A DNA stretch of 16,396 nucleotides from an uncultured Ruminococcus sp. GTDB lineage: Bacteria > Bacillota > Clostridia > Oscillospirales > Ruminococcaceae. Shown in pieces: positions 7,957 through 13,823 of this stretch. A program made the position numbers and the translations under genes. The stretch is from positions 1 through 16,396 of the forward strand of contig CAMBJF010000035.1 in assembly GCA_945867875.1 (NCBI GenBank), written 5' to 3'. Numbering within the stretch: position 1 is the first letter of the stretch; each line of letters opens with the position of its first letter. The notes under the pieces were generated by a model. That model saw only the letters and a program-made list of their open reading frames with translations, did not search any database and had not been told where the DNA came from.

Positions 7957-9339
7957 ATGGCAGAACAAAAGAAATATGAAATGGATATGTGCAGCGGCTC
8001 TATACTGAAAAAGATGCTGATGTTTACACTGCCTCTTATGCTTTCAAGTATATTGCAGCTGCTGTTCAATGCGGCGGATATCGTTGTGGTAGGCCGCTTT
8101 GCAGGGGATAACTCCCTTGCGGCGGTAGGCTCCACCACTGCGCTTATAAACCTGCTCACCAACCTTTTTGTGGGCTTGTCCATAGGCGCAAATGTCACCG
8201 CTGCACGAAATTACGGCGGAAAGCGTGAAGCTGCTCTCAGCCGCACCGTCCACACTGCCGTGACCATAAGCATAATAAGCGGCGTTATCCTCACAGTAAT
8301 AGGCGTGGTTGGCACAAGGGAGATGCTCCGACTTATGAGCACCCCCGACGAGATAATCGACCTTGCCGCCGACTATCTGAGAATTTATTTTGCGGGCATA
8401 ACCGCAACCACCATATACAACTTCGGCAGTGCCCTGCTCAGGGCAATAGGCGATACAAAACGCCCGCTGTATTATCTCCTTGCGGCAGGAGCGGTGAATG
8501 TGGTACTGAACCTGCTTTTCGTTATCGTCTTTAAAATGGACGTTTCGGGAGTTGCACTTGCGACTATAATTTCCGAATCTCTTTCGGCATTCCTGGTTAT
8601 CCGCTGCCTTATGCGGGAAACGGGAGCCATAAAGCTGGAGCTGAAAAAGCTCAGGGTACACAAAGCGGAGCTTATCTCAATTATCCGCATAGGTCTCCCC
8701 GCAGGCTTTCAGGGAATAGTTTTTGCCCTGTCAAACGTGGTTATCCAGTCCTCGGTGAACCTGTTCGGAAACATCGTGGTTGCAGGAAATTCCGCCGCCG
8801 CAAATATCGAGGGATTTGTCTATATGGCGATGAACTCCTTCTATCAGGCGACACTTTCCTTTATGAGCCAGAATTTCGGCGCAGGTGAATACAAGCGTCT
8901 CAACAAAATACTTGCCTGCGGCGAGCTTTGCGTTGTGGCAGTGGGACTGGTCCTCGGAAATGCGGCGGTACTCTTCGGAAATCAGCTTCTGAGCATATAT
9001 TCCGACAGCCCCGAGGTAATTGCGGCGGGAATGGTACGTCTCCACTACATCTCAAAGGTATATTTCCTCTGCGGCATAATGGACGTACTTGTGGGAGCAC
9101 TGAGAGGAATAGGCTATTCGGTGCTGCCGATGGTGGTGTCCCTTCTTGGCGCCTGCGGACTGAGACTTTTGTGGATAGCAACGGTCTTTCAGATACCGGA
9201 GTTTCACAAGGTCGAGGTGGTCTACCTTTCATACGCAATAACCTGGATAATCACGGCAGGAGTTCATTTCCTGTGCTACGTTATCGTTCGGAAAAAGGTC
9301 ACGAAGAAATACGAACAGGTAAAACCTGCAACTACATAA
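7957..9339 (+). CDS. MATE-family multidrug/toxin efflux transporter
   Basis: The 460-residue membrane protein has the length and alternating hydrophobic pattern of a 12-helix MATE antiporter, which exports organic cations, drugs or metabolites using a Na+ or H+ gradient. The N-terminus has the typical layout: a short cytoplasmic segment, a first helix from about KMLMFTLPLMLSSILQLLF, then NAADIVVVGRFAG and LAAVGSTT. The second half repeats the pattern (GLPAGFQGIVFALSNVVIQS, then AANIEGFVYMAMNSFYQA and FMSQNFGAGE). The tail is basic and cytoplasmic. The substrate cannot be predicted. CGGAGA at 7944-7949 precedes the ATG by 7 nt. With only 27 bp after the esterase stop and no terminator between them, both genes are likely co-transcribed. 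Its stop codon is 2 bp from the end of the convergent gene. Confidence 0.95.
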   Translation: MAEQKKYEMDMCSGSILKKMLMFTLPLMLSSILQLLFNAADIVVVGRFAGDNSLAAVGSTTALINLLTNLFVGLSIGANVTAARNYGGKREAALSRTVHTAVTISIISGVILTVIGVVGTREMLRLMSTPDEIIDLAADYLRIYFAGITATTIYNFGSALLRAIGDTKRPLYYLLAAGAVNVVLNLLFVIVFKMDVSGVALATIISESLSAFLVIRCLMRETGAIKLELKKLRVHKAELISIIRIGLPAGFQGIVFALSNVVIQSSVNLFGNIVVAGNSAAANIEGFVYMAMNSFYQATLSFMSQNFGAGEYKRLNKILACGELCVVAVGLVLGNAAVLFGNQLLSIYSDSPEVIAAGMVRLHYISKVYFLCGIMDVLVGALRGIGYSVLPMVVSLLGACGLRLLWIATVFQIPEFHKVEVVYLSYAITWIITAGVHFLCYVIVRKKVTKKYEQVKPATT

Positions 9340-9341
9340 AG

Positions 9342-9776
9342 CTATGCAGCAGCTCTTTCGGGGCTGCCCGCAGCTGTACATACAGCCGCCACGGGGAGAG
9401 AAAGCAGAAACCACCCTGCGGAATATGAGGGACATATCTGCCCCAGAATATTCAGATACATATGGGAATAATCCCACACGTCCCATCCGAGCAGAACATT
9501 AACGATGCACCCCACGGTGAACTCAAAAAAGGTTATGACGCACATTCCGAAGAAGCATTTGAAGAGAATGCTGTCCTCCGGGTGGCGGGCGTAGCGGAGG
9601 TACATTATAAGCAGGCATATCCCCCCCGTTATAGTCATAGTCCAGTGGGTATAGCCCCTCGCAACTATCTCAATAAGGGAGTACATCACCCCTCCCCCAA
9701 GAAATACTGCAAGATGCCGCCCGAAAGCGGAGGTATCTTTCCACGGTGTAAGGCTTGAACGCACAGAGCCGTGCAT
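9342..9776 (-). CDS. Small integral membrane protein, CmpB type (putative ABC-transporter type IV family)
   Basis: This 144-residue protein has about four hydrophobic segments (near residues 21-41, 47-62, 72-96 and 113-138). It carries the conserved patterns I associate with the CmpB-like family (PF06541): GGGVMYSLIEIVARGYTHW, a Phe-Glu in FFEFTVGCIVN, and GWDVWDYSHMYLNILGQICP followed by a Trp-Phe. Family members are annotated as putative ABC-transporter permeases, but a transport role is unproven and no ATPase gene is nearby. AAAGGA (plus-strand complement 9787-9792) lies 10 nt before the ATG. The gene converges on the MATE gene with a 2-bp gap and no terminator between the stops. It is divergent from the deoxynucleotidase gene, with 95 bp between starts. 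Confidence 0.85.
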   Translation of the reverse strand: MHGSVRSSLTPWKDTSAFGRHLAVFLGGGVMYSLIEIVARGYTHWTMTITGGICLLIMYLRYARHPEDSILFKCFFGMCVITFFEFTVGCIVNVLLGWDVWDYSHMYLNILGQICPSYSAGWFLLSLPVAAVCTAAGSPERAAA

Positions 9777-9803
9777 ATCATATCAGTCCTTTCAAATTTT
9801 TAT

Positions 9804-9818
9804 AGGGATATTATCCCT
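9804..9818. promoter_or_regulatory. 15-bp palindrome in a divergent intergenic region
   Basis: AGGGATA (9804-9810), one central T, then TATCCCT (9812-9818) form perfect arms midway between the divergent membrane-protein and deoxynucleotidase genes. A TATAAA (9828-9833) downstream could be a weak -10 box for the plus-strand gene; I see no good -35 box. An operator for a dimeric regulator is possible but not shown. Confidence 0.3.
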
Positions 9819-9871
9819 CAAAGACGTTATAAAATACCCTCGAAGCAAAACCAATAAAAGGAACGAACACA

Positions 9872-10459
9872 ATGAAGGAAGAAAAATTTTTCGCTATCAT
9901 CTCCCGAATGAAGTACATCAACCGCTGGGGGCTTATGCGAAACACCATTACCGAAAATATCAGCGAGCACAGCCTTGAAACTGCATTTATCGCCCACGTT
10001 CTGGCGCTTTACAGAAATGTGCGGTTCGGCGGAAATGTTGACCCCGAACGCTGCGCAGTCCTTGCGATGTATCACGATGTGACCGAGATAATCACAGGAG
10101 ACCTGCCCACGCCCGTGAAATATTACAACGCAGAGATACGCTCGGAGTATGACAAGGTAGAGAAAATGGCGGAGGAAAAGATGCTGTCCTATCTCCCAAA
10201 TGACCTGAGAGAGTATTACCGTCCGCTCCTTGGGCATACAGATGATGAACGGGAGCTGTGGGAGCTTGTAAAGGCTGCCGATAAGCTTTCGGCACTGATA
10301 AAGTGCGTGGAGGAGCGGCAGATGGGCAATGCCGATTTCACAGATGCGGAAAAGTCTACGCTTGAGTCTGTTCACGAAATGAATATTCCCGAGGCGGAGG
10401 AGTTTCTGAAAGAATTTATGCCCGCTTACAGCGGAACGCTTGATAAGCAGGCAAAGTAA
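9872..10459 (+). CDS. yfbR: YfbR-like 5'-deoxynucleotidase (HD superfamily)
   Basis: This is a metal-dependent phosphohydrolase that dephosphorylates deoxyribonucleoside 5'-monophosphates in the cytoplasm, part of deoxynucleotide salvage and pool control. The 195 residues resemble E. coli YfbR along nearly the whole length and even keep its numbering. Arg18-Trp19 lie in INRWGLMRN, His33 in SEHS, His68-Asp69 in MYHDVTEI with Glu72, and Asp137 in KAADKLSALIKC; the HD residues bind the metal and Glu72 is the expected catalytic acid. GDLPTPVKY (76-84) is also conserved. AAAGGAA (9857-9862) is 9 nt before the ATG. The gene appears monocistronic, ending at a hairpin shared with the convergent rplJ-rplL operon. 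No key residue is missing. Confidence 0.93.
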   Translation: MKEEKFFAIISRMKYINRWGLMRNTITENISEHSLETAFIAHVLALYRNVRFGGNVDPERCAVLAMYHDVTEIITGDLPTPVKYYNAEIRSEYDKVEKMAEEKMLSYLPNDLREYYRPLLGHTDDERELWELVKAADKLSALIKCVEERQMGNADFTDAEKSTLESVHEMNIPEAEEFLKEFMPAYSGTLDKQAK

Positions 10460-10460
10460 A

Positions 10461-10495
10461 AAACGGCTGATGCACACAAGGTACATCAGCCGTTT
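10461..10495. terminator. Bidirectional terminator between yfbR and rplL
   Basis: AAACGGCTGATG (10461-10472) pairs perfectly over 12 bp with CATCAGCCGTTT (10484-10495) around an 11-nt loop. The A-run on its left (10458-10463) gives a U tract in minus-strand RNA, so it should be strong for rplJ-rplL. On the plus strand only GTTTGATTT follows, so termination of yfbR may be weaker. Confidence 0.88.
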
Positions 10496-10527
10496 GATTT
10501 CAAGTATGTTAAAACTGTAAGCTAAGA

Positions 10528-10902
10528 TTACTTGAGCTCAACAGTAGCGCCGGCAGCTTCGAGCTTAGCCTTGAGCTCTTCAGCCTCAGCCTTGGGAGCA
10601 GCTTCCTTAAGAGTCTTAGGAGCAGCCTCAACAGCTTCCTTAGCTTCCTTAAGGGAAAGACCGCAAGCGTCCTTAACAGCCTTGATAACGTCCATCTTCT
10701 TGTCGCCGAAGGAAGCGAGAACAACGTCGAACTCAGTCTTCTCAGCTTCAGCAGCAGCGCCGGCACCTGCAGCAGGACCTGCAGCAGCAACAACAGCGGT
10801 TACACCGTACTTTTCCTGGATAGCTTCAACGAGCTCAGCGAGCTCAAGAACAGAAAGAACATCGATCTGGTCTAAAATGGTAGTGATCTTTTCAGATGCC
10901 AT
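10528..10902 (-). CDS. rplL: 50S ribosomal protein L7/L12
   Basis: L7/L12 forms the flexible ribosomal stalk, binding L10 as dimers and recruiting translation factors such as EF-Tu and EF-G. The 124-residue product has the usual three parts. An N-terminal dimerisation domain (residues 1-33, SVLELAELVEAIQEKYGV) is followed by an Ala/Gly hinge (about 37-53) and a C-terminal factor-binding domain (about 56-124) with the conserved FDVVLASFGDKKMDVIKAVK and GLSLKEAKEAVEAAP stretches. AAAGGAG lies about 9 nt before the ATG. It is the second gene of the rplJ-rplL operon, 60 bp after rplJ, and ends at the strong minus-strand terminator at 10461-10495. The low-complexity coding sequence creates long shadow ORFs in other frames. 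Confidence 0.98.
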   Translation of the reverse strand: MASEKITTILDQIDVLSVLELAELVEAIQEKYGVTAVVAAAGPAAGAGAAAEAEKTEFDVVLASFGDKKMDVIKAVKDACGLSLKEAKEAVEAAPKTLKEAAPKAEAEELKAKLEAAGATVELK

Positions 10903-10962
10903 GATAATAATCTCCTTTAATATTTATTTTAGTTTTACGCAGCAGCGGTATAAATATAACGC

Positions 10963-11472
10963 TTATGCTGCTTCCTCTGCCTTCTTGTCGGCGAGAGCCT
11001 TGAGTGTAGCTGCGAGCTTCTGCATAGGACCCTGGAGAGAGCCAACGAGCTGAGCAAGCAGAACATCCTTGGAAGGTATCTTGGACAGAGCCTCAACACC
11101 CTTAGCGTCATAAACAACGCCCTCAACATATCCACCCTTGAGGTTGAACTTGTCGTCGTGTTCAGATGCAAACTTACCGAGGATTCTTGCGGGAGCAGTC
11201 TGGTCGTTTTCACAAACAGCGAGAGCAGTTGTACCCTCGAGAACTCCGCAGAGATCTTCGAGACCGTTCTCCTTGAGAGCGATTCTGAGCATTGTGTTCT
11301 TCTCAACAAAGTACTTAACGCCAGCCTCTCTCAGCTCTTTTCTGAGCTTGGTATCCTCCTCAACGGTGATACCCTTGTAGTCAACGAGAACGCCTGAGCA
11401 GGAAGCCTTTACGAGCTCGGAAAGCTCAGCGGCTCTTGCCTTCTTGGTTTCAAGAATCTTTGCGCTTGGCAT
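10963..11472 (-). CDS. rplJ: 50S ribosomal protein L10
   Basis: L10 anchors the L7/L12 dimers to 23S rRNA at the base of the stalk. In many Bacillota it, or its complex with L12, also binds its own mRNA leader to limit expression. The 169-residue length is normal. The N-terminal RNA-binding domain shows the typical VLVDYKGITVEEDTKLRKEL and KYFVEKNTMLRIAL stretches, and the C-terminal helix (LVGSLQGPMQKLAATLKALAD) is the L12-binding region. A strong GGAGGTGA Shine-Dalgarno lies about 8 nt before the ATG. The gene is first in the operon with rplL and has a recognisable L10 leader and attenuator directly upstream. Confidence 0.98.
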   Translation of the reverse strand: MPSAKILETKKARAAELSELVKASCSGVLVDYKGITVEEDTKLRKELREAGVKYFVEKNTMLRIALKENGLEDLCGVLEGTTALAVCENDQTAPARILGKFASEHDDKFNLKGGYVEGVVYDAKGVEALSKIPSKDVLLAQLVGSLQGPMQKLAATLKALADKKAEEAA

Positions 11473-11681
11473 AAAATTTCACCTCCGAAAAAGTTGAAAA
11501 TTATGCTACCCATTCATAAAAAAGAAAATCCTTTCCCTGCAGTACAGGAAAGGAGCGTACAATCATAATAACAGTACAGCGATCTCTTTCCTCGGCAGGA
11601 TTTACGGAAAAGTCAAAATTGCAGCTTGACTCGCCACCTGCTGTCTTTAGAATATGATAGCCTGCGTCGTTTCTCAACGAC
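11473..11681 (-). promoter_or_regulatory. L10 leader (autoregulatory mRNA leader with attenuator)
   Basis: Read on the minus strand, the leader has the conserved L10-binding signature. GACAGCAGG (plus 11637-11645) can pair with CCTGCCGAG (plus 11591-11599), enclosing a short AGTCAA/TTGACT hairpin (plus 11626-11631/11611-11616). An intrinsic terminator follows 45 nt before rplJ. Family knowledge: excess L10, with L12, binds this kink-turn-like element and favours termination, matching stalk protein supply to ribosome assembly. The structure was read by eye, not by covariance model. Confidence 0.88.
11518..11553 (-). terminator. Attenuator of the L10 leader
   Basis: On the minus strand CCTTTCCTG pairs with CAGGGAAAGG (one bulged G) around a 5-nt loop, followed by the U-rich ATTTTCTTTTTT. 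The plus-strand arms are 11530-11539 and 11545-11553, and the T tract is the complement of 11518-11529. It lies inside the rplJ leader, not at an operon end, as expected for attenuation. Confidence 0.9.
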
Positions 11682-11687
11682 CTTATT

Positions 11688-11716
11688 ACTATATCACATT
11701 ATTTCTCGCTTGTCAA
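11688..11716 (-). promoter_or_regulatory. Sigma-A promoter of rplJ-rplL
   Basis: On the minus strand the -35 box is a perfect TTGACA (plus 11711-11716). A 17-nt spacer leads to the -10 box TATAGT (plus 11688-11693). Transcription should start near 11681, giving a leader of about 208 nt containing the L10 element and attenuator. Confidence 0.92.
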
Positions 11717-11801
11717 GGGGTTTTACGAATTTTTTCAGATTTTTTTATTCAGCATATACTATAATTTAATATGAAAACATATCCATATCCGCTTCCATAA
11801 T

Positions 11802-11815
11802 GTTACATATGTAAC
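11802..11815. promoter_or_regulatory. 14-bp perfect palindrome, possible operator
   Basis: GTTACATATGTAAC is perfectly self-complementary and contains TACA-N2-TGTA, the core recognised by BlaI/MecI/CopY-type repressors. It lies in the AT-rich gap between the divergent rplJ and small surface-protein promoters, about 95 bp from the latter. No such regulator is encoded here, so the assignment is only by motif. Apart from this and GATTTT/AAAATC (11848-11853/11857-11862), I saw nothing in 11717-11909. Confidence 0.35.
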
Positions 11816-11909
11816 CGAATTGTGATTATTTCCTGCGCAAATCCGATGATTTTGTGAAAATCGTGCAAGATGTCGAGTAAATTGCGAAAAAAATTTGTTA
11901 TAATAATGG

Positions 11910-11938
11910 TTGTAGTGCATTTTGAATTGTGCTATAAT
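11910..11938 (+). promoter_or_regulatory. Sigma-A promoter of the small surface-protein gene
   Basis: TTGTAG (11910-11915), a 17-nt spacer, then a perfect TATAAT (11933-11938) with an extended TGC in front. The predicted start is near 11945, giving a leader of about 41 nt. A second TATAAT at 11899-11904 lacks a recognisable -35 box. Confidence 0.78.
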
Positions 11939-11985
11939 AAAGCTATGCTAAAAGGCACCAATAATTTATTTTGGAGGAAAAAATT

Positions 11986-12273
11986 ATGAAAAAGATTCTT
12001 GCTGCTCTTGCAGCTTCTGCAATGGTTGTTTCTATGATGGGCGTTTCCGCTATGGCTGAAGGCCTCGACGGCGAAGGCGATACAATCGAGGACGAGACTG
12101 TAGAAGAGGTTGTTGAGGAAACTGAGGTTGAGGAGACTGAGGCTCCCGCTGAGACTGAGGCTGCTCCCGTTGAGACTGCTCCCTCTCCTGCAACAGGCAA
12201 CTCTCCTGTAGCTATGGCTGTTATTCCTGTAGCTCTCGCTGCTGCTGCAATCGTTGCTAAGAAGGCTAAGTAA
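11986..12273 (+). CDS. Small secreted acidic protein with a C-terminal anchor signal
   Basis: I do not recognise a function. The 95-residue product begins with a signal peptide (basic KK, hydrophobic core, likely cleavage after SAMA at residue 24). The mature part is almost entirely an acidic linker of repeated Glu-Thr-Glu and Ala-Pro-Glu type (about 25-65). It ends with SPATGN (67-72), a hydrophobic stretch (about 74-91) and a KKAK tail. That order matches a sortase-type wall-anchoring signal, and SPATG fits xPxTG with Ser in place of Leu. There is no room for a folded domain, so it is a surface spacer, a decoy-like peptide or a pre-peptide. ATG 11986 is chosen because GGAGG (11973-11977) lies 8 nt upstream; the in-frame TTG at 11971 would overlap that site. 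The next gene encodes a larger protein with the same C-terminal layout. Confidence 0.85.
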   Translation: MKKILAALAASAMVVSMMGVSAMAEGLDGEGDTIEDETVEEVVEETEVEETEAPAETEAAPVETAPSPATGNSPVAMAVIPVALAAAAIVAKKAK

Positions 12274-12296
12274 TTTAGTTTAACTTGCAGAATTTG

Positions 12297-12331
12297 AACC
12301 CCGTTTTCCTTATCGGAAAGCGGGGGTTTCT
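12297..12331 (+). terminator. Terminator of the small surface-protein gene
   Basis: AACCCCGTTTTCC (12297-12309) pairs with the arm at 12315-12328 (one G-U, one bulged G) around a 5-nt loop, followed by TTTCTTT. It lies 24 bp after the stop, so the next surface-protein gene needs its own promoter. Confidence 0.85.
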
Positions 12332-12430
12332 TTATATGATGCTGTTTTACTTTGCCATTATATAGGAAATGAACAATGAAAACGATTAAAGTTCGGCAGT
12401 TTGAATATAGATTTTTAGAAAAAAACATTG

Positions 12431-12436
12431 TATAAT
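12431..12436 (+). promoter_or_regulatory. Probable -10 box of the larger surface-protein gene
   Basis: A perfect TATAAT lies 78 nt before the ATG at 12515. The matching -35 region (12408-12413, TAGATT) is poor, so the promoter may be weak, need an activator, or lie elsewhere. Confidence 0.45.
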
Positions 12437-12514
12437 ATGTGTATAAGTATCATTATGCCTTTATGTATGGTGATATTCACATACAAACTCAAGAATAATT
12501 TGGAGGAGATCAAA

Positions 12515-13243
12515 ATGAAACTCAGAAGAATCGCAGCTGTAGCTGCAGCTTCCGCAATGGCACTCACAGCAGTGGCAGCATCCGCTTCTGCTTACGAGTA
12601 CACCGCATACCTTATGTTCACAGACATCGACTGGCTCTGGGGCAACTGGGACGCAGGCAACGGCACCGACGCTACTATCACAGGCCCCGGTACATACACC
12701 GTTTCCCTCGACAACACTCAGGCTGAGAATACAATGTCCGCTGCAAACGGCGCTAACGTATTCTGCGTAGATATCATCGGCGGCTATGCTGACCTCGCTG
12801 ATATGGACGTTACTCTCGACAGCATCAAGGCTGACGGCAACGAGGTTGCTTTCGACCCCGAGAAGATCTGCTACGGCGATATCGAGGAGAAGGGCAACTA
12901 CAGAATCGAGATCCAGAACGCTTACGGTCTTACAGGCGATATGAGCGATCCTCACTACGGCGCAATTGACGCTGCTTCTTTCAGCGCTGCTGAGAAGATC
13001 GAAGTTACATTCACAATTTCTGACCCCAACGGCGCTGCTGAAGAGGCTGCTCCCGCTGAGGATACTGCTTCCGAGGACACAGCTGCTGAGGAAGTTGCTG
13101 CACCCGCAGAGGAGACTGAGGCACCCGCTGCTGACGCTTCCACAACTGCTGCTGCTACAGGCAACACATCTGCCGCTGCTCTCGCTGGCGTAATGGCTAC
13201 AGCTGCCGCTGCTGCTCTTATCGCTAAGAAGCACACCAAGTAA
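12515..13243 (+). CDS. Secreted surface protein: beta-rich domain, acidic linker, ATGN anchor
   Basis: The specific function is unknown. The 242-residue product starts with a signal peptide (MKLRR, then an Ala-rich core, likely cleaved after SASA at residue 26). A domain of about 145 residues (27-170) follows. It begins YEYTAYLMFTDIDWLWGNWD and is rich in Trp, Asp and Thr with a beta-sandwich look; it recalls extracellular proteins of ruminococci and may bind carbohydrate, which is inference. An Ala/Pro/Glu/Thr linker (about 171-211), ATGN (214-217), a hydrophobic segment and KKHTK end the protein, the same C-terminal plan as the gene upstream. ATG 12515 is chosen over the in-frame 12428: GGAGG (12502-12506) lies 8 nt before it, and the signal peptide begins there. 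A strong terminator follows. The G/C-balanced Ala/Glu codons give many shadow ORFs. Confidence 0.87.
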   Translation: MKLRRIAAVAAASAMALTAVAASASAYEYTAYLMFTDIDWLWGNWDAGNGTDATITGPGTYTVSLDNTQAENTMSAANGANVFCVDIIGGYADLADMDVTLDSIKADGNEVAFDPEKICYGDIEEKGNYRIEIQNAYGLTGDMSDPHYGAIDAASFSAAEKIEVTFTISDPNGAAEEAAPAEDTASEDTAAEEVAAPAEETEAPAADASTTAAATGNTSAAALAGVMATAAAAALIAKKHTK

Positions 13244-13264
13244 TAGCCCGTAAATGTAGGCTTT

Positions 13265-13303
13265 ATGCCCCGTCTGCACAGGCTGCGGACGGGGCATTTT
13301 TTT
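13265..13303 (+). terminator. Strong terminator of the larger surface-protein gene
   Basis: ATGCCCCGTCTGC (13265-13277) pairs over 13 bp (one G-U) with GCGGACGGGGCAT (13285-13297) around a 7-nt loop, followed by seven T. It lies 21 bp after the stop. Confidence 0.95.
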
Positions 13304-13375
13304 GTCGTAAAATGTCGTGGTAAATATACACAAAAACACTCTCCAATATTTTATTTTTTCAATCGTTTACGCGGC

Positions 13376-13404
13376 TTGACAATATTCGCAAGCTGTGATA
13401 TAAT
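13376..13404 (+). promoter_or_regulatory. Consensus sigma-A promoter P1 with no protein gene behind it
   Basis: A perfect TTGACA (13376-13381), a 17-nt spacer, and a perfect TATAAT (13399-13404) with the extended TGA in front. This is one of the best promoters in the window, and the nearest convincing start codon is about 485 bp away, beyond a terminator. The predicted start is about 13411. Confidence 0.88.
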
Positions 13405-13410
13405 CATAAT

Positions 13411-13555
13411 TGCAACAAACTAATTGATGCGGCCTTTGAACTGCATCATATATGTAATAGATCTATGTAATGTTACAATCTGTATAATAACTTGTTTGCA
13501 GTACATTTTGTATAAGGAATGCGTCGCTAAATTGTGCAGTCCTCCAAAAATGTAA
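13411..13555 (+). ncRNA. Candidate structured small RNA 1 (from P1)
   Basis: The first eight transcribed bases, TGCAACAA (13411-13418), can pair with TTGTTTGCA (13492-13500, one bulged U), closing a domain of about 90 nt. Inside it GATGCGG (13426-13432) pairs with CTGCATC (13441-13447). Downstream, TCCTCCAAAAA (13540-13550) is a perfect anti-Shine-Dalgarno stretch. No terminator is visible before P2, so the RNA may continue to the terminator at 13702-13730 (about 320 nt); the 3' end given is arbitrary. The only ORF inside (13427-13555, 42 codons, Cys-rich) has no ribosome binding site. Known RNA families were not recognised. Confidence 0.45.
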
Positions 13556-13572
13556 AAGTTGTTCTATAGATA

Positions 13573-13601
13573 TTGACTAAATCGGATTTATGCGTTATAA
13601 T
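13573..13601 (+). promoter_or_regulatory. Consensus sigma-A promoter P2 of a candidate small RNA
   Basis: TTGACT (13573-13578), a 17-nt spacer, and a perfect TATAAT (13596-13601). The predicted start, about 13608, is the first base of a perfect 8-bp hairpin. It lies about 197 bp downstream of P1. Confidence 0.85.
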
Positions 13602-13607
13602 ATATAT

Positions 13608-13730
13608 GATGTTAAGTTCTTATATTTCTATGTTAACATCCGTTTTGTTGTCTCCTTTCTTTTGTTCTACACATATTATTTTATGTGATGTCATCTGACT
13701 AAGCAGGGCTTTTGTCCCTGCTATTTTTTT
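13608..13730 (+). ncRNA. Candidate small RNA 2 (about 123 nt, from P2)
   Basis: Promoter, start and terminator bound a compact RNA. A 5' hairpin (GATGTTAA 13608-13615 with TTAACATC 13633-13640) is followed by an unstructured C/U-rich stretch with TCTCCTTTCTTTT (13651-13663), an AT-rich hairpin (CACATA 13670-13675 with TATGTG 13682-13687) and a strong terminator. A C/U-rich single-stranded window between hairpins is typical of Gram-positive base-pairing sRNAs that block ribosome binding sites. No ORF with a ribosome binding site was seen. It matches no family I can name. Confidence 0.6.
13702..13730 (+). terminator. Terminator of the small-RNA locus
   Basis: AGCAGGG (13702-13708) pairs perfectly with CCCTGCT (13716-13722) around a 7-nt loop, followed by A and seven T (13724-13730). 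No protein gene precedes it for about 450 bp and the last one already has a terminator, so it must serve the P1/P2 transcripts. Confidence 0.93.
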
Positions 13731-13823
13731 GCCAAAACTTCGCCTAAATGCTTGAAGATTACCAAAAAATTGTGAACTGTTTTATTCAATGTGCAGAATA
13801 TACAACCGAAAACGTTTTTGCAA

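Noticed and set aside
8928..9428. 166-codon plus-strand ORF across the MATE 3' end
   Set aside because: It overlaps conserved MATE sequence in another frame, lacks a ribosome binding site and has Arg/Gly-rich shadow composition.
12428..12514. N-terminal extension of the larger surface protein from the ATG at 12428
   Set aside because: It would place 29 residues before a complete signal peptide and overlap the -10 box; the ATG at 12515 has an ideal GGAGG 8 nt upstream.
12461..13339. 292-codon antisense ORF rich in Ser and Cys across the larger surface-protein gene
   Set aside because: It is the reverse image of Ala/Glu-rich codons, spans a terminator hairpin and has no plausible start region.
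13427..13555. 42-codon ORF in the P1 transcript, rich in Cys and Ile
   Set aside because: There is no Shine-Dalgarno before the ATG, the start lies in an RNA stem, and the composition looks like chance AT-rich sequence.
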